Of a stretch of 64,000 nucleotides of DNA, positions 1 to 10,829 are shown piece after piece. The position numbers and the translations under genes were made by a program. Position 1 is the stretch's first letter, and each line of letters opens with the position of its first letter. A model generated the notes under the pieces. The model searched no databases. It had not been told where the DNA came from and was given only the letters and a program-made list of their open reading frames with translations. Source of the stretch: Gnetum montanum (Eukaryota > Streptophyta > Gnetopsida > Gnetales > Gnetaceae); NCBI GenBank assembly GCA_015680685.1, contig MNCI01005769.1, positions 1 through 64,000 of the forward strand, in the 5' to 3' direction.

Positions 1-505
1 GAAATTTTTGATTTTCTTCCTAACCCCTACCCCTTCGGTAGTCATACCACAACCTAACCAATGGACCTACACCGAAGCAAGGTATCAATTACATGATGAT
101 TCATTTACCCTTGCTAATATAAGATTGTGTTGTGTGTGTAGATGGCGACCATGCAATAACGGACCAAATCTGGAGCAAACACTTGGAATGGAGTAGCGTT
201 GAAGCAGCTATGCAAGGAGCAAGATTGATGGTGCACTTACAGATGAACAACGAAGGCGTAATCTTGGCGTTGGCAGCAGTAGCACTTCTCTTTCTTTCTC
301 TCTCTTTCTCAGCTGCCAACTAAGGCTTGATGTCATTGTAATAAGGTGTTCATCCTTGTTGTGATGAACACCAGTTTTGTCAAGTCTTGTAATGATGATC
401 CGTTCACATGTCATCCCATTAGTTCCATTCCCCTCAATAATTCCATACCTTCCCGATATTATTGTAAGGAACTCGAGGACGAGTTTTCATTTAGTCATGG
501 GGGTA
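1..505 (+). mobile_element. 3' internal region of a Ty3 LTR element (copy I)
   Basis: This stretch matches the last ~500 bp before the 3' LTR of element E (about 52,900-53,410) and, inverted, the corresponding parts of elements B and D. It contains the recurrent small frame near 132-323, a pyrimidine-rich run, and ends in the purine tract CAGTCATGGGGGTA directly before the LTR at 506. That tract is the expected plus-strand priming site. The rest of the element lies outside the window to the left. Similarity was judged by eye. Confidence 0.75.
132..323 (+). pseudogene. Recurrent small frame in the element 3' region, copy I
   Basis: A ~60-codon frame opening after a TG-rich run ending GTGTAG then ATGG. 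The core residues WSKHLEW and EAAMQGAR recur in copies B (20,028-20,226), E (53,039-53,227) and D (61,122-61,370). In this copy the last third is frameshifted by one base relative to B and E. There is no ATG at the left end, so translation would need splicing or a non-ATG start. Product unknown; it may be non-coding conservation. Confidence 0.3.
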
Positions 506-1124
506 TGATGAGATGAGATTCGCATGAGTCATGATATCACATACGCGATATTGCGTCGTCCCCTACGATATCGCGTACACGATATCGCGGACTACCACCA
601 AATCTATAAATAAGAGGTGGCACTCCCCTTATTCATCATCTAGGCTTAAAGTAGGGAAACTCTAGCAGATTGATAACTCCAGAGATAGAATATTTTCCAT
701 GTGCACGCAGTAGGAGTCCCCAAGTGAATGAATCTTTATTCGAGCAGCTTTGTACCTAAACAAAAGTTATGTACAGCAAAAGACGAGCTTTGTGGATAAA
801 CCTTGTAGTGCATGGAATAGGTTTATTACATGTTATTTCCTACCTGTTATTTATTACCTGCATTAGTGTGGCATGAGTACGACTTGATTACGAGCATTGA
901 TGAATGTGTATAGCTAATCAAGGAATCAGTTGCTCATCACGATTAGTCTCTCTCACCCTCAACTCCTAGAATGCGGAATGAGTACGACTGGATTACGAGC
1001 ATTTCCGAATGTGTATGGCTAGTCAAGGAATCGACTACTCATTATGTTTAGGGTAGTTAAGTGCCTCAGTACGACCACTTCGAGCATGTGCATTATGTGT
1101 GGTGATCCCAGTAATGATTAGCAT
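506..1124 (+). mobile_element. Truncated 3' LTR (plus strand) of copy I
   Basis: It starts TGATG right after the polypurine tract, has GATATC-type palindromes at about 535-595 and a TATAAATA box at 605-612. It then follows the R/U5 sequence of the LTRs at 47,224 and 53,411 up to a GATCCCAGTAATGATTAGCA segment. The remaining ~300 bp of U5 are missing; the sequence passes into an oppositely oriented LTR fragment. It carries a 105-bp internal duplication also seen in the LTR at 60,089. Confidence 0.8.
867..1052 (+). repeat. 105-bp tandem duplication inside the LTR
   Basis: Two diverged copies of a segment containing GAGTACGACT, GATTACGAGCATT and CAAGGAATC. The CAAGGAATC anchors lie 105 bp apart (about 919 and 1,024). 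The LTRs at 27,836 (B) and 47,224/53,411 (E) do not show this second copy, whereas the LTR at 60,089 does, with the same period. Confidence 0.75.
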
Positions 1125-1129
1125 GTATG

Positions 1130-1361
1130 GACTAGGAGAAATGGTTGAGACAAACTAGAAAAATGAAAACTAAAAGAATACTCTAACTTTCCTATCTTAA
1201 CTTACTCCTCTCATGCGCCTACATGTGTATTTATACGCTCACATAGGAGTCACGATATTGTGTATCCGATATCGTTATTTGGACTGCGATATCACGTACC
1301 TAATATTGTGGATCCGATATCGGGGGTCCAATATCGCAGGATGATGAATCACGATTCATCA
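1130..1361 (-). mobile_element. LTR fragment (minus strand), U3 part only
   Basis: It resembles the U3 end of the minus LTR at 46,300-47,102: a TATTTATA (inverted TATA) near 1,222, several GATATC/GATATT palindromes, and the end ATTCATCA at 1,361. No purine tract follows at 1,362 where one would be expected, so it is not certain that this is the 3' LTR of element A. Confidence 0.6.
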
Positions 1362-1799
1362 CCTCCAGTAGGTATAGGATTGAAAAACAAAGTGATTTAG
1401 TTAAACGGTTTGAAAGTTATGGGTTTTGGAAGGTTTTTGGCTTTAAAAAATTGTAAAAACTCCTTGTGTGTTATGAGGCAAATGTTAAAAATTCCTAAGT
1501 GCATGCCAGTATATATAGTATTTTTACAATGGGTCAACAAGGCCTTGTTGACATAGCTGTTGACCATCATATATGATTGTTGACTTTGGTCAAAATTGCA
1601 AAATACAAAGAATTGTTAAGTGAAATTAGGATCAAATGAAAGCTCAAAAAGCCAAGAATAGTATGGAAACATGAGAAGAGGATGTTGGAGCTCATAAATT
1701 TGGAAAAAAATGAAGAAAAAAATGATTTGGGGGATGAATGAAATAAAAGGTTAAGGAGCACTTAGCAGAATACACAATGGAATATGTAAAAGATAGGAT
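1362..1799. other. No gene; AT-rich spacer or decayed element DNA
   Basis: No coding region is convincing here. It contains a perfect 20-bp palindrome (1,533-1,552) and several TTGAC-type words around 1,530-1,590. It may be the decayed end of element A's 3' region. Confidence 0.5.
1533..1552. repeat. Perfect 20-bp palindrome
   Basis: GTCAACAAGGCCTTGTTGAC is its own reverse complement over all 20 bases. The symmetry stops at the flanking bases. A further GTTGACC/GGTCAA inverted pair lies just downstream (about 1,558-1,593). Confidence 0.9.
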
Positions 1800-3180
1800 T
1801 ATGGCAATGTTAAAGGTAAGGAACCTTAACTAATCTAGCCAAGAGCTATGCAAGTGGGTCCTGCCCATAATAGGCTCATGCCCTTGTTGCCCTTACATAG
1901 CCTCAACTAAGGAGTCCTTGGACCCCACAATTGATTAATTATCATAAAAAGTTAAGGACCAACTAGAAAGAATCTATCTAAGAATTCCAACACATCAAAT
2001 CAATACATAGATCATAACATAGAACCTAGCAATGAGGTGAGTTGTGGCAATATGGATGGATGACAGAGAAGGTGGAATGGAATTCCAAATTGAGGTCATA
2101 AGAAGTCCCTTGTGGAATTTATATTTAAAATGACCTAGGGAAGATCCATCCTTAGTTGAGATCAAAATCATATGCTTTTAGTGACTTCTCATGACAACCC
2201 TAACACCAATCCACCCACACAAGACACAAGAGTGCTTCTGCAAGACAACCACCATTTCATAAGGAAAAGAAAAAAGGGAAGTAGGAAGTGAGAGAAGGCC
2301 TTAGTTAGAGGGGAATTTCAAGCAAAGGTGCATGTCTTTCTAGTCCCATAACCAATGCTTATAGCTCATTCATTTGTCCAAGGGGTGTGATTTAAATTCC
2401 CATTATTTTTTTTTTGAAATGGAAACCATAGCATGCAAGGACTTATTCTTTTATTGTGTCTAAGGGGTGTCCTTTGAATTCCCATCATTTCACCATACAA
2501 AGACTTTATTTGACTTCCTATTAGTGGTTGGAATGGAATGGTAAGAAGTCTGTGAAAAACACTCAAGTACTTAAGTAAGTAGAAGAGTACAAAGAGTATT
2601 AAGTCCCCATGACGTCATACCCTTTACAAACTTTTGAATGCTTCCTAATTCTGGAACTACCAAGGTCATTGATTGATTAAAAGTTTCTTTAATAAAAGGA
2701 ACCTCAAATTCCAAGAACAAGGAAAACCATAGAGTTTATTGGATGGGCAAATGATATGGACTCACTACCTATTCCATGAAAAATAAACCATGTTAAATTC
2801 ATTAGACATCATAATTCAGAAATAGAAACCAAACATCAACAATCACAACATTAAGCACAAACCATCATTAGTAAAACAACAATAGTGGCACTGTGTCTTG
2901 TGGAAATAAAGTAATTTTATTAGAAAAAATAAGGAAATATCACACTCGAACAAAATAAAACAAAGTAAAATATATAAGAAAGTGTAAAATAATCAAGAAA
3001 TGTTCAAAAGTATTAACAATGGTGTAAAATTAGAAAAATTTGAAAATAAATTTTTTTTAAAATAAACAACTTGTGAAATCAAAAACGTGGAAAATAAAAA
3101 GTAGAAAAATTGAGAAGCCATATGGATTGTTAGCATAGATGGCCATATCCCCCATGATTGAGTTGGAAGGAGGAGATTCA
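1800..3180 (-). mobile_element. 3' internal region of Ty3 element A
   Basis: Diverged but recognisable counterpart of 20,440-21,830 (B), 51,500-52,850 (E) and 61,590-62,930 (D). Shared landmarks include the GTCCT..CCC..TAGGCTCATG..CC stretch near 1,858, the CATAACCAATGCT stretch near 2,350, and the inverted polypurine-like tract CCCCCATGATTGAG at about 3,150. No intact protein is seen; traces of the hydrophobic frame described for B are present at about 2,050-2,260 with frame damage. Confidence 0.6.
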
Positions 3181-3589
3181 AAAAATGGAACGTGGTTGTT
3201 CATTCGTTGCAATGGTAATTACATTGGCCTATCTTGATTTGAGGAAAGGTTTTACTTGTTGGATGTTAACCAATTACTTTTTATTTAGGATTTTAGGTTT
3301 GTAGACCAACATGGCCCCAAAGGAAAAGGTTTGATCAATTATATAAGGTCCCTCCCACAATGTTTGAAATTTTTCCTTCTAGGGTATGTGTGTGGGGTTC
3401 TAGTAGAGAACCTTATCTCCTAGTTAAAGTTTCACTTTCCTAATTCTGAGGTCATGATGTTGCTCGCTAAATACCTTATGCATCTCATTCAAAGATAGGG
3501 CCACTAATCAATGTTCATCTAGCACATTCAGGTTGATCAATCTTTCTTTTTGTACTAGACTTAGGTGAAGATTCAAATCACAGGTTGTT

Positions 3590-4400
3590 GAAAGTGTATG
3601 AACCTTGGATTGAATTGGAATCATTGGAAGTTTTCTATACACCAACTCATAGGGAGAATAGCCAATAGGAAGTTTTCATGTTGAATAGTAAGCCCAGAGG
3701 ACATCATTAAGTTTTTTACTTCAATCTTCCCTATATTTGCTGATGGTCCTTATCTGTATTTTTGTGATCTCTTGGTTGGTTGCCTATGCTTGACCATTGG
3801 CTTGGGGATGGTAGGGTGTTGTTAATTTATGTTCAAACCTAAGCATTGCATTAATTTTCTAAAAGTGGCACTTGTGAAATGGGTTCCATTATCAGGAATT
3901 AGTGAACGTGGCACCTCAAACCTATTTACAATATTTTTTTGTATAAATATAGTAGCAGTGGATGATGTACAATTAGTAACAACTGGTGCTTCTACCCACT
4001 TTGTGAAATAGTTGACTACTATGGTAACATATGCCTTTTTGTTGGACATGGATGTGATGGGATCCATGAAGTCAACACCCCATATGTCAAAAGGTTCCAG
4101 TGGCTAAATCCACTATTGAGGACCTTCCATGCAAGCTATCATCCCCTTGTCTCATTTACAACATTCACAAGCTTTGACAAACTGGTGGGCATCCATAAAG
4201 ATTGTAGGCCAACAGTATCCTACCATCAAGATTTTTATGGTTGTGTGTCTCCCTGCATAGTGGCTTCTGTAAGATCCTTCATGAGCATCTTGGAGAACAT
4301 GTAGTTGATCTTCATCATGGACACACCAACGAATCAAGCCATCTGCACACACCTTGTAAAGGTGTCTGTTGATTTCCATAAAGTATTTGGCCTGATGATG
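3590..4400 (-). pseudogene. Ty3-type integrase relic, element A
   Basis: Minus-strand fragments give the integrase zinc-binding region (4,152-4,379; His residues in HEG and SHY, Cys residues in CECC) and the core (3,822-4,067; DNGTHF around the second catalytic Asp, then FRKLMQ). The C-terminal part with a KVLY-type box continues to about 3,400 with stops. Integrase inserts retroelement cDNA into the genome. Frameshifts and stops separate all parts, so no active enzyme can be made. This copy keeps the ~0.2 kb that element B lacks at its N base. Confidence 0.8.
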
Positions 4401-4559
4401 AAATTATTGCTTCTAGCTAAAATCAAAATCTTGTGGCATCTCTTGAGGGAGAAAATAAGTGAGGATACCATTGTACCATGTTGTTTCTATGTGCATTTGT
4501 TCATTTATTACTCCTGTAAAGAGGAGTTCATCTGGAAACTAATTTGAAAGTAGGCTCTA

Positions 4560-5760
4560 CTCCTCTTTATTATCCCATCTTTACCAAGAGAGGTGGTTAG
4601 CGACCACATTCTTGGTTCCTTTTTGATCTACCATCATGAGATCAAATTCTTATAAGATCACAAGCCACTATATGACACGAGGGCTCATCATTGGCTTGTT
4701 CATCAGGAAGAAAATTGCACTAGGGTCCATGTGCATAAGTACTTTGTAGCCAACCACATAGTGCCTAAATTTTTCTAGAGCATACACCATGGCCATTATT
4801 TTTTTTCTATAATGGTGTAATTTAACTATTCTCCTAGAATTCTTTAGCTTGTGCAATGGATGTAGTATAGGCATTTCGTATCATCCATTTGCATGAGCAC
4901 TTCTCCAAAGGCATAGTTAGATGCATTCGTCATGATGTGGAAGGGTTTGGACTAGTCTAGTGCTCATATGATTGGTGTTCCTATGAGTTTCTCCTTTAAC
5001 TATTGGAATTCATGTTCACATTCCTTGGTTTAGATGAAAGGTGCATCTTTCTTTGTAAGTTCTACCATCAGTTTTGCAATCTTAGAGAAATTCTCTACGA
5101 ATCACTAGTAGTAGCCAGTGTGTCCAAAGAATGACCAAACATCTTTAATGGTCTCTAGTTGGCGTGTTATTCCTTGGATGATCTTTATCTTTTCTAGGTC
5201 TACCTCAATCCTTTTTCATGAAATTCGATGCCCTAGCATAATGCCATCTTGGACCATGATATGGCTCTTTTCTAGTTGAGCCACAAGTTTGTTTCAACAG
5301 ATCTCTTTAATACTTGCTTAAGGTAGTCTAAGGCTTGTTCAAATGTAGCTCCATAGGTGGAAATTTCATCCATAAATACTTCCACATCACTACCGATTTG
5401 CTGTTGGAAAATACTAAGGACCAGGCGTTGAAATTTTGCAAGGGCATTACACAAACTGAATGACATCTTACAATATGCAAAAGTTCCCTAGGAACTCATG
5501 AATGTTGTCTTGGCCTAATCTTCTGGTGCAATTCGGATTTGGTTATATCCAAGAAGCTATAATAACAATGCATGGATATGTTATCCAACACTTGATCCAC
5601 AAATGGCAATGGAAAATGATCTTTAAATGTTGTAATATTCAATAGCTTGAAGTTAATAAAAACCTGCCACTTGCCACCTTTCTTTGGTATAATTACAAGT
5701 GGGCTAACCCACTCACTATCCACAATGGGATAGATGAACCCTACCTTGAGGAGTTGTTCA
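4560..5760 (-). pseudogene. Reverse transcriptase and RNase H relic, element A
   Basis: Read on the minus strand from 5,760 down: SEWVSPLV and FKDHFPLPFVDQVLD (RT fingers/palm), YYSFLD, then FMDEIS where Ty3 RTs have F-[MV]-D-D, then KQVLKRSVETNL (to 5,272). An RNase H piece with YALEKFRHYV and MDPSAI lies at 4,668-4,874. The second Asp of the catalytic pair is replaced by Glu, the sequence after YYSFLD is scrambled, and several stops and frameshifts are present. It would copy element RNA into DNA if functional; it clearly is not. Confidence 0.85.
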
Positions 5761-5929
5761 ATTTATTATTTGATGATCTACTTAAATTTTGAGTTTAGTC
5801 ACCTCTGTGGTTACCTTCTAGGCTTCATGACCAAGTCGGTGTGAATGTGATGTTGGCATATCCTCAGGTCAATTTCTATTAGCTCAGGATATGACCAAGC
5901 AAAGGTTGTTTGCCACTTATTAACCACAT

Positions 5930-6850
5930 TTAACAGCTTTTATTTTTGTTCAAGAGGAATTTTGGCATTATGATAAATTTTTCATTATTTAAAAATGCAT
6001 ATTCCATGTCGACCAGTAAAGTTTTTAGCTCTAGGGAATCATGCTTAAAGTTATCAAGGATTGCTAACTCTCCCCAATAGGTATCATCATCTTCATCAAA
6101 GAGTTGGGAATTAACTTGTTCAAATTTTTCCATGCCTTCCACATTAGCACATGTTATGCTCTTAGTTGATTCATGCATAATGTTCTTCTATTAGAGTTAG
6201 CTATTAGCCACTAGGTGCCCTCTTATTTTTTGGTTGCTATGTATAGAAACCTTTGAATATCAATTTCTTGTGCACATTAATTGCATGCTTTAATGTATGT
6301 ACTTTTGATGGACCAAATCTTTTGCATGAAATTGCATCCATTATTATTGTACACAATGCATGGATTATGCTTCCTCTCTATCTTCTCCAATTCATTTTCT
6401 TTATAGATTTTTAGAGAGAGATTTCTTATTCCCATAGGTGCATTGATTGCACTTAACTAAGGTATTTCCATAATTATGGGGAAGTCAATTTTGAAAATTT
6501 CAACTTTGATCACTAGAAAATCAATAGCATAGGATCACCCCATAAATTGTGGTTACAATGTTCTCTACTAATCCTAGAGGTATAGTAATTGATTGATTTT
6601 CCAATTCTAAATGAATGTTGCTCTTCTTAAGAGGTGGTAGGTTCCAAGCCTTGTACATGTTATGGAAGATGAGATTAACTTCAGAACCAAAGTCAAGAAG
6701 AGCCTTATATGGCTCATGTCTAGTGATCTGTAGGTAAATGAGTGGACTTCTTGGGTCAGATCTTTTTGTGGAAAGATTACCAGCCTTGATCCAGTCATAA
6801 ACAACATGAGTTAGCATTATAGTATGAATCTGACACGACACTTAGTTTGA
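5930..6850 (-). pseudogene. Aspartic protease and protease-RT linker relic, element A
   Basis: Minus-strand frame 6,521-6,841 reads HTIMLTHVVYDWIKAG, then ALLDFGSEVNLI, the position of the catalytic D-[ST]-G motif of retroelement proteases, here DFG. NLPPLKKSNI and ITIPLGLVE follow. The downstream linker (5,930-6,178) precedes RT. Same order and spacing as in element B (24,176-25,216). Ser/Thr to Phe in the active-site triplet and flanking stops make it inactive. The protease normally cleaves the Gag-Pol polyprotein. Confidence 0.8.
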
Positions 6851-6899
6851 AGGGCACTTGAAGGTATTTGATGCAAAGGGTGAGGGTATTGAAGATGCA

Positions 6900-8752
6900 G
6901 GATGATCAACCATACTAGATTGTAAGGGTTCAAGATGACTGCTAGATTAAAAGGAGGGTCTTTTTCTAGATCGATTTTTTAAACCACTCAGCTACAAAGC
7001 TAGTTGTGAATGTACAGCCATCATAACATTTCATTGTTGTGACTATGAAGGAAGCTCACCCTATATGGATAGAGTAGGAGATAACTAGGTTGAAGGTGGA
7101 GGTGTGTGTGCAAATGGATGTGGAGGATGGTATGGATATGGGTTCTTCCCTTGAGCAGATGGTGAGTGTGTTCGGTGGTAGTATGAAGGGTAATAGTGAT
7201 GCTAAAATGAGGTATGACTTGCAAAACTTCTTAGGGAGATGAGTTGCTAAACATAATAGCCATATGGATCTAGTTGCCTATAATGGTACTATTGCCTTGG
7301 TGATGGCATTCCCCATGATTATGGTTGGTACCATTGTTGGTATTGTTCATAAGGTTGTGGAGGAGCTCCACTTGGGTAGTGGGCTTGTTGTTGCTGGTGG
7401 AACTACCTTGGATTGCCTTGAGGATAAGGTAATCATCTAGGTGCTTGCCTATGTGCTAGTCAAGGATTCAATGCATACATCCCACAAACTCTTGTAAGTG
7501 TGACATCACAGGGCAACAACCCTTTGGGTGTTTGTATTGATAAATGTCACAATTAGTTTCATCATCAAAGTTAGTTTTCACAACTTCCTCTATGGCCACA
7601 ACTTTGTCCTTACCTCTTGGGTAGGCATGTTTAGCTTCTTTTCACCTTCTGTGGTTATGATTACTATTTTGCACTTTGGATTCTTTAGCAATCTTCATAG
7701 CAGTTTGAAATTTTTTATCCAAAGATTTTTATAATTTATCAACCTTTACCAAAATATTAGAAATAGATTTTTGGATGGGAAAGGTTTTCTTGTTCACCAC
7801 TTCATCGAGTGGTGACTCCTTGTCACAAAATCAAACCTCTTGTTTTCTGATGGAAGGGTCCCTATTATACTCTTTCTTATTTTCCCTTTTTCATAGCTCA
7901 CCTTCTTCTCTTGCTACCTACTCAATCAACCTTTGGATCTGATGAGCTCTCAGTTTAGATAATCTTCCTTGGGCATACATCCCAAGGGTTCTTCTAGTTT
8001 CTACTTTAAGTCAATCTATGATGTGGTGAAGTTGTTTCCTTTGAGAATAATCATCGTCAGGGTAGTAATGTAAAAGTGAATAGTATCTACCCATGGAGGC
8101 ATCCAAGGGTTCATCGATTCTCTTTTTCCAGCCTTGGATTTGCCTTCTCAGATTAGACACTCTAGAGTACATATGGTATTTATCATTAAATAGCTCTAAC
8201 ATGGTACTTTATTGACAAATGGATTCTAGTTCTAAGGATTGGTACTAGCTTTCAGCTTTCTTGATAAGTATCCTAGGGAAGAGTTTGAGTTTTTGCCATT
8301 CATTTTCTATGTTATGTAAGGCACAAACATCATGGAAAGCTTGTAGATCAAAATTATACCCCCCTCAAATCTTAGAATATTATTCATGTCTAAGAACTTG
8401 ATCCAGCTATCTTTCCTATGCCTGGCTAGAATTCTAACTGCCTCTGCAATGTTGAGCATACTTCGACTCACCAATAGAGGTTCATCATTATCACTGCGAT
8501 GATGATGTCAATGATAGTTTTGTTCACCCCTTCAATCTTAGTGGCCTTCACTATCATTATTTTCTCATTGATCACCTTCATCATAATTATTTCAATGGTG
8601 ACTTCTATGAGAACCCACAAATGAAGAGGAATGTTTGAAATTAGATGAAGAAGATGGGGAGGAAGGTGGATCACCACTACCACTACTTTTTGGCTTATTA
8701 CAACCACCATCCTTATATCCCTTGTGAAATACCATTGAATTTGGACTCTCAT
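6900..8752 (-). pseudogene. Gag relic of element A, 5'-truncated
   Basis: Minus-strand fragments include MLELFNDKYHMYSRVSNLRR and EPLDASMGRYYSLLHYYP (8,011-8,202), matching the capsid-like gag core of elements B, E and F, followed by Glu/Lys-rich sequence and a Pro/Gln-rich C-terminus (7,020-7,400). The 8,468-8,752 stretch is the His/Asp/Arg-rich segment upstream of the core. Gag then stops at about 8,752 where the plus-strand Tat-like element begins. The N-terminal ~200 codons, PBS and 5' LTR are absent. Several in-frame stops. Confidence 0.75.
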
Positions 8753-8764
8753 GTCTCAACTATA

Positions 8765-9300
8765 GATTTGTCTAAGTGTCAAAACTTGGCAAATTTTTTC
8801 TAAGTGTTGAGACTATGCTCCCCACTACTGAGACTATGCTCCAGAGTGTAGTCAACATAGTTGACACAAACAACCCATATTTGCAAGATTTTTCTAAGTG
8901 TCAATAGCAGCTACAAAATTTCTTAATTGTTGGACTATGCTTTCCCTACTAGGAATATGCTCCAATGCATAGTTAGTATTAGTCTGAACACCAATGACAA
9001 AATTTGCAAATTTGTCTAAGTGTCAAGCTAGAGGTTGTTAAGCTAGCTTGGAATGAAAGAAACAGTTTGGTAAATTTTCTAACTTCTAAGGCTACACTTC
9101 TGACTACACTCTAGAGCGTAGTTAGTGTAGTTTTTAGGAACACATTATTTTTTGCCAGAGTTTTCTAAGTTTCAAGGGTATGCTCTCACTATCAAGACTA
9201 TGCTCTATAGCATAGTCAAAGTAGTCTATGTTGTACCACACTTTTTCTCAAAAATTTGGCTAATTGTTGGACTATGCTCTAGAGTGTATTCAACTTAGCC
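8765..9300 (+). repeat. Five diverged tandem units in the U3-like region
   Basis: Each unit starts with a TTTCTAAGTGTC-like box (near 8,767, 8,890, 9,011, 9,161 and 9,252) and holds one or two GACTATGCTC words with inverted GAGTGTAGTC or AGCATAGTC partners able to form short hairpins. Spacing is about 90-150 bp. Such arrays often act as enhancers in plant LTRs; here that is inference. Confidence 0.65.
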
Positions 9301-9695
9301 AAGAAAAACTACCTCCCAAAGCCTCCAAAACTCTACATTGGCTAGCATCTCAACTTCAACATTCGTTCAACAAGCATGATCAATAATTTGCATTTCCTTT
9401 GCATCCCTCATTTGCCCCAAAAATTATACATACACTAAACACCACTCAAGAGAGTGATTAGCATAGTCTCCAAAATTGCACTATTTTGCATTATTTTTAG
9501 GTACATTGTGGTCTCTTTAATATTTGTACATGTAGTGTTGGCAATGTAGTCACAGTTTGGTAGTTTCATAGGCTTCATTTGAGCACACCAGTAGAACATC
9601 ATTTGCTTTAGTGGGAGCGTAGTTGGGGCTAGCATAGTCCCAACTACCTCTTTGCCATGTGGCACCCGATCTACAGTTCACATGAACCTTAGTCC

Positions 9696-9703
9696 TATAA
9701 ATA
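9696..9703 (+). promoter_or_regulatory. TATA box of the Tat-like element
   Basis: TATAAATA followed by ACCCC and the near-palindrome at 9,708-9,722. It sits downstream of the tandem unit array and upstream of the gag region, as an LTR promoter would. Confidence 0.5.
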
Positions 9704-9970
9704 CCCCAACGCTTTAAGCGTTAGGGGTTGGTAGCTCTTGCATTCAACTGGCATTTTGGCATTTGGCACCCGAGTGCACTTGGCATTTTGACAAACTTTG
9801 GGATACCACAGTGTTGTAGTACATTGCCCAGCACACTGCAACCCACTGTAGCTTGTAGGACACCGCAACAACCAACCTAGCAGGCTTAGACTTCATGACA
9901 TATGTCAATTCTGACAACTCAGAGACCCTAAGATTGTGAATACGCTACCTACTATGCCTATTTGTACATT

Positions 9971-10829
9971 GTGTACCTTCTTACCTTTTCTTTTTAGTTA
10001 ACTATGTTCCCCCCACCCATTTGGAGTGGCACTGCTTTCTCTTGCTCACATCTTGCACAATTTTTAGCATTTTCTCTTGCATTTTAGCATTCTACTTGCA
10101 TTTTTTGCTATTTTTGCACATATTCATGTATTTACACCCTTGTTTTGCACTAGAAACCTTGACTATGGTCATTCCCATAGACACCATGGACATTGTAAAT
10201 ACTATGCAAACATTTGTTCATTGTAACACCTTGTAAGTCCTAGTTTGATTGAAAAGACTATTCTAGGTAGCTTGCCTCCATTTTTTAGTAAGCCCTCACA
10301 TGGAAGCAAGGTCAAGGTTGTACAACTACAAACATCTTGGTGTACCATTCAGGCCTTTGATGTTTTTAGTCACTACAATTTTTTGATGCTAGAAGGAGGA
10401 CCTTCACCATTTCCTTCTTCGGCCTCCCTTGGTTGTTGCCTTGTGTGATCTTTGCATGCCTGTGCAGATTGGTTTCCATCATCAGTTCCCCTAGAACCCT
10501 ACTTGACAACCACCATAGATTATATCTTACACTTAGTCAAATTCTGGATGTTGAGGAGAGTGTAGTCAACTCACAGCATAGTAAGTGTAGTTGGCCCTAA
10601 GCATAGCCCCAAAGTTAGCCATTGTTTCAACAATTTATACTTAGTCATTTTTTTTTGCATTTTTACACTTTGCCATTTTTCAACAATTTTATACTTAGCC
10701 ATTTCTTTTTCATTCTCGCACTAAGCCATTTTTTCTTAGTTAGCAAAGTTAGCCTCTTTCTGCCTTTCATCAACAAAAAATTTTGCATCTCCCCCTTTTT
10801 GGATCATGAATCCTGAGCAGTCTTTGACC
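9971..10829 (+). other. Untranslated leader of the Tat-like element, no gene
   Basis: Low-complexity, T-rich sequence with repeated GCATTTT/TAGCATTTT words (10,050-10,130; 10,640-10,740). No convincing ORF; the short frames here are T-tract artefacts. A GTAGTCAACTCACAGCATAG stretch near 10,566 echoes the U3 unit motif. Confidence 0.5.

Larger units (their letters stand above)
8757..9970 (+). mobile_element. Probable 5' LTR (U3/R/U5) of a Tat-like element
   Basis: This stretch separates element A's gag from a plus-strand gag region. It contains five diverged tandem units (8,765-9,300), a TATAAATA box at 9,696-9,703 just before a near-palindrome AACGCTTTAAGCGTT, and GC-richer sequence with repeated TTGGCA words. 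This is the organisation expected of an LTR promoter. I could not place exact LTR ends or a primer-binding site, so the borders are approximate. Confidence 0.5.

Noticed and set aside
9435-9665. 76-codon minus-strand frame in the Tat-like U3
   Set aside because: Lies across the LTR promoter region, not recurrent in other copies, no recognisable domain.
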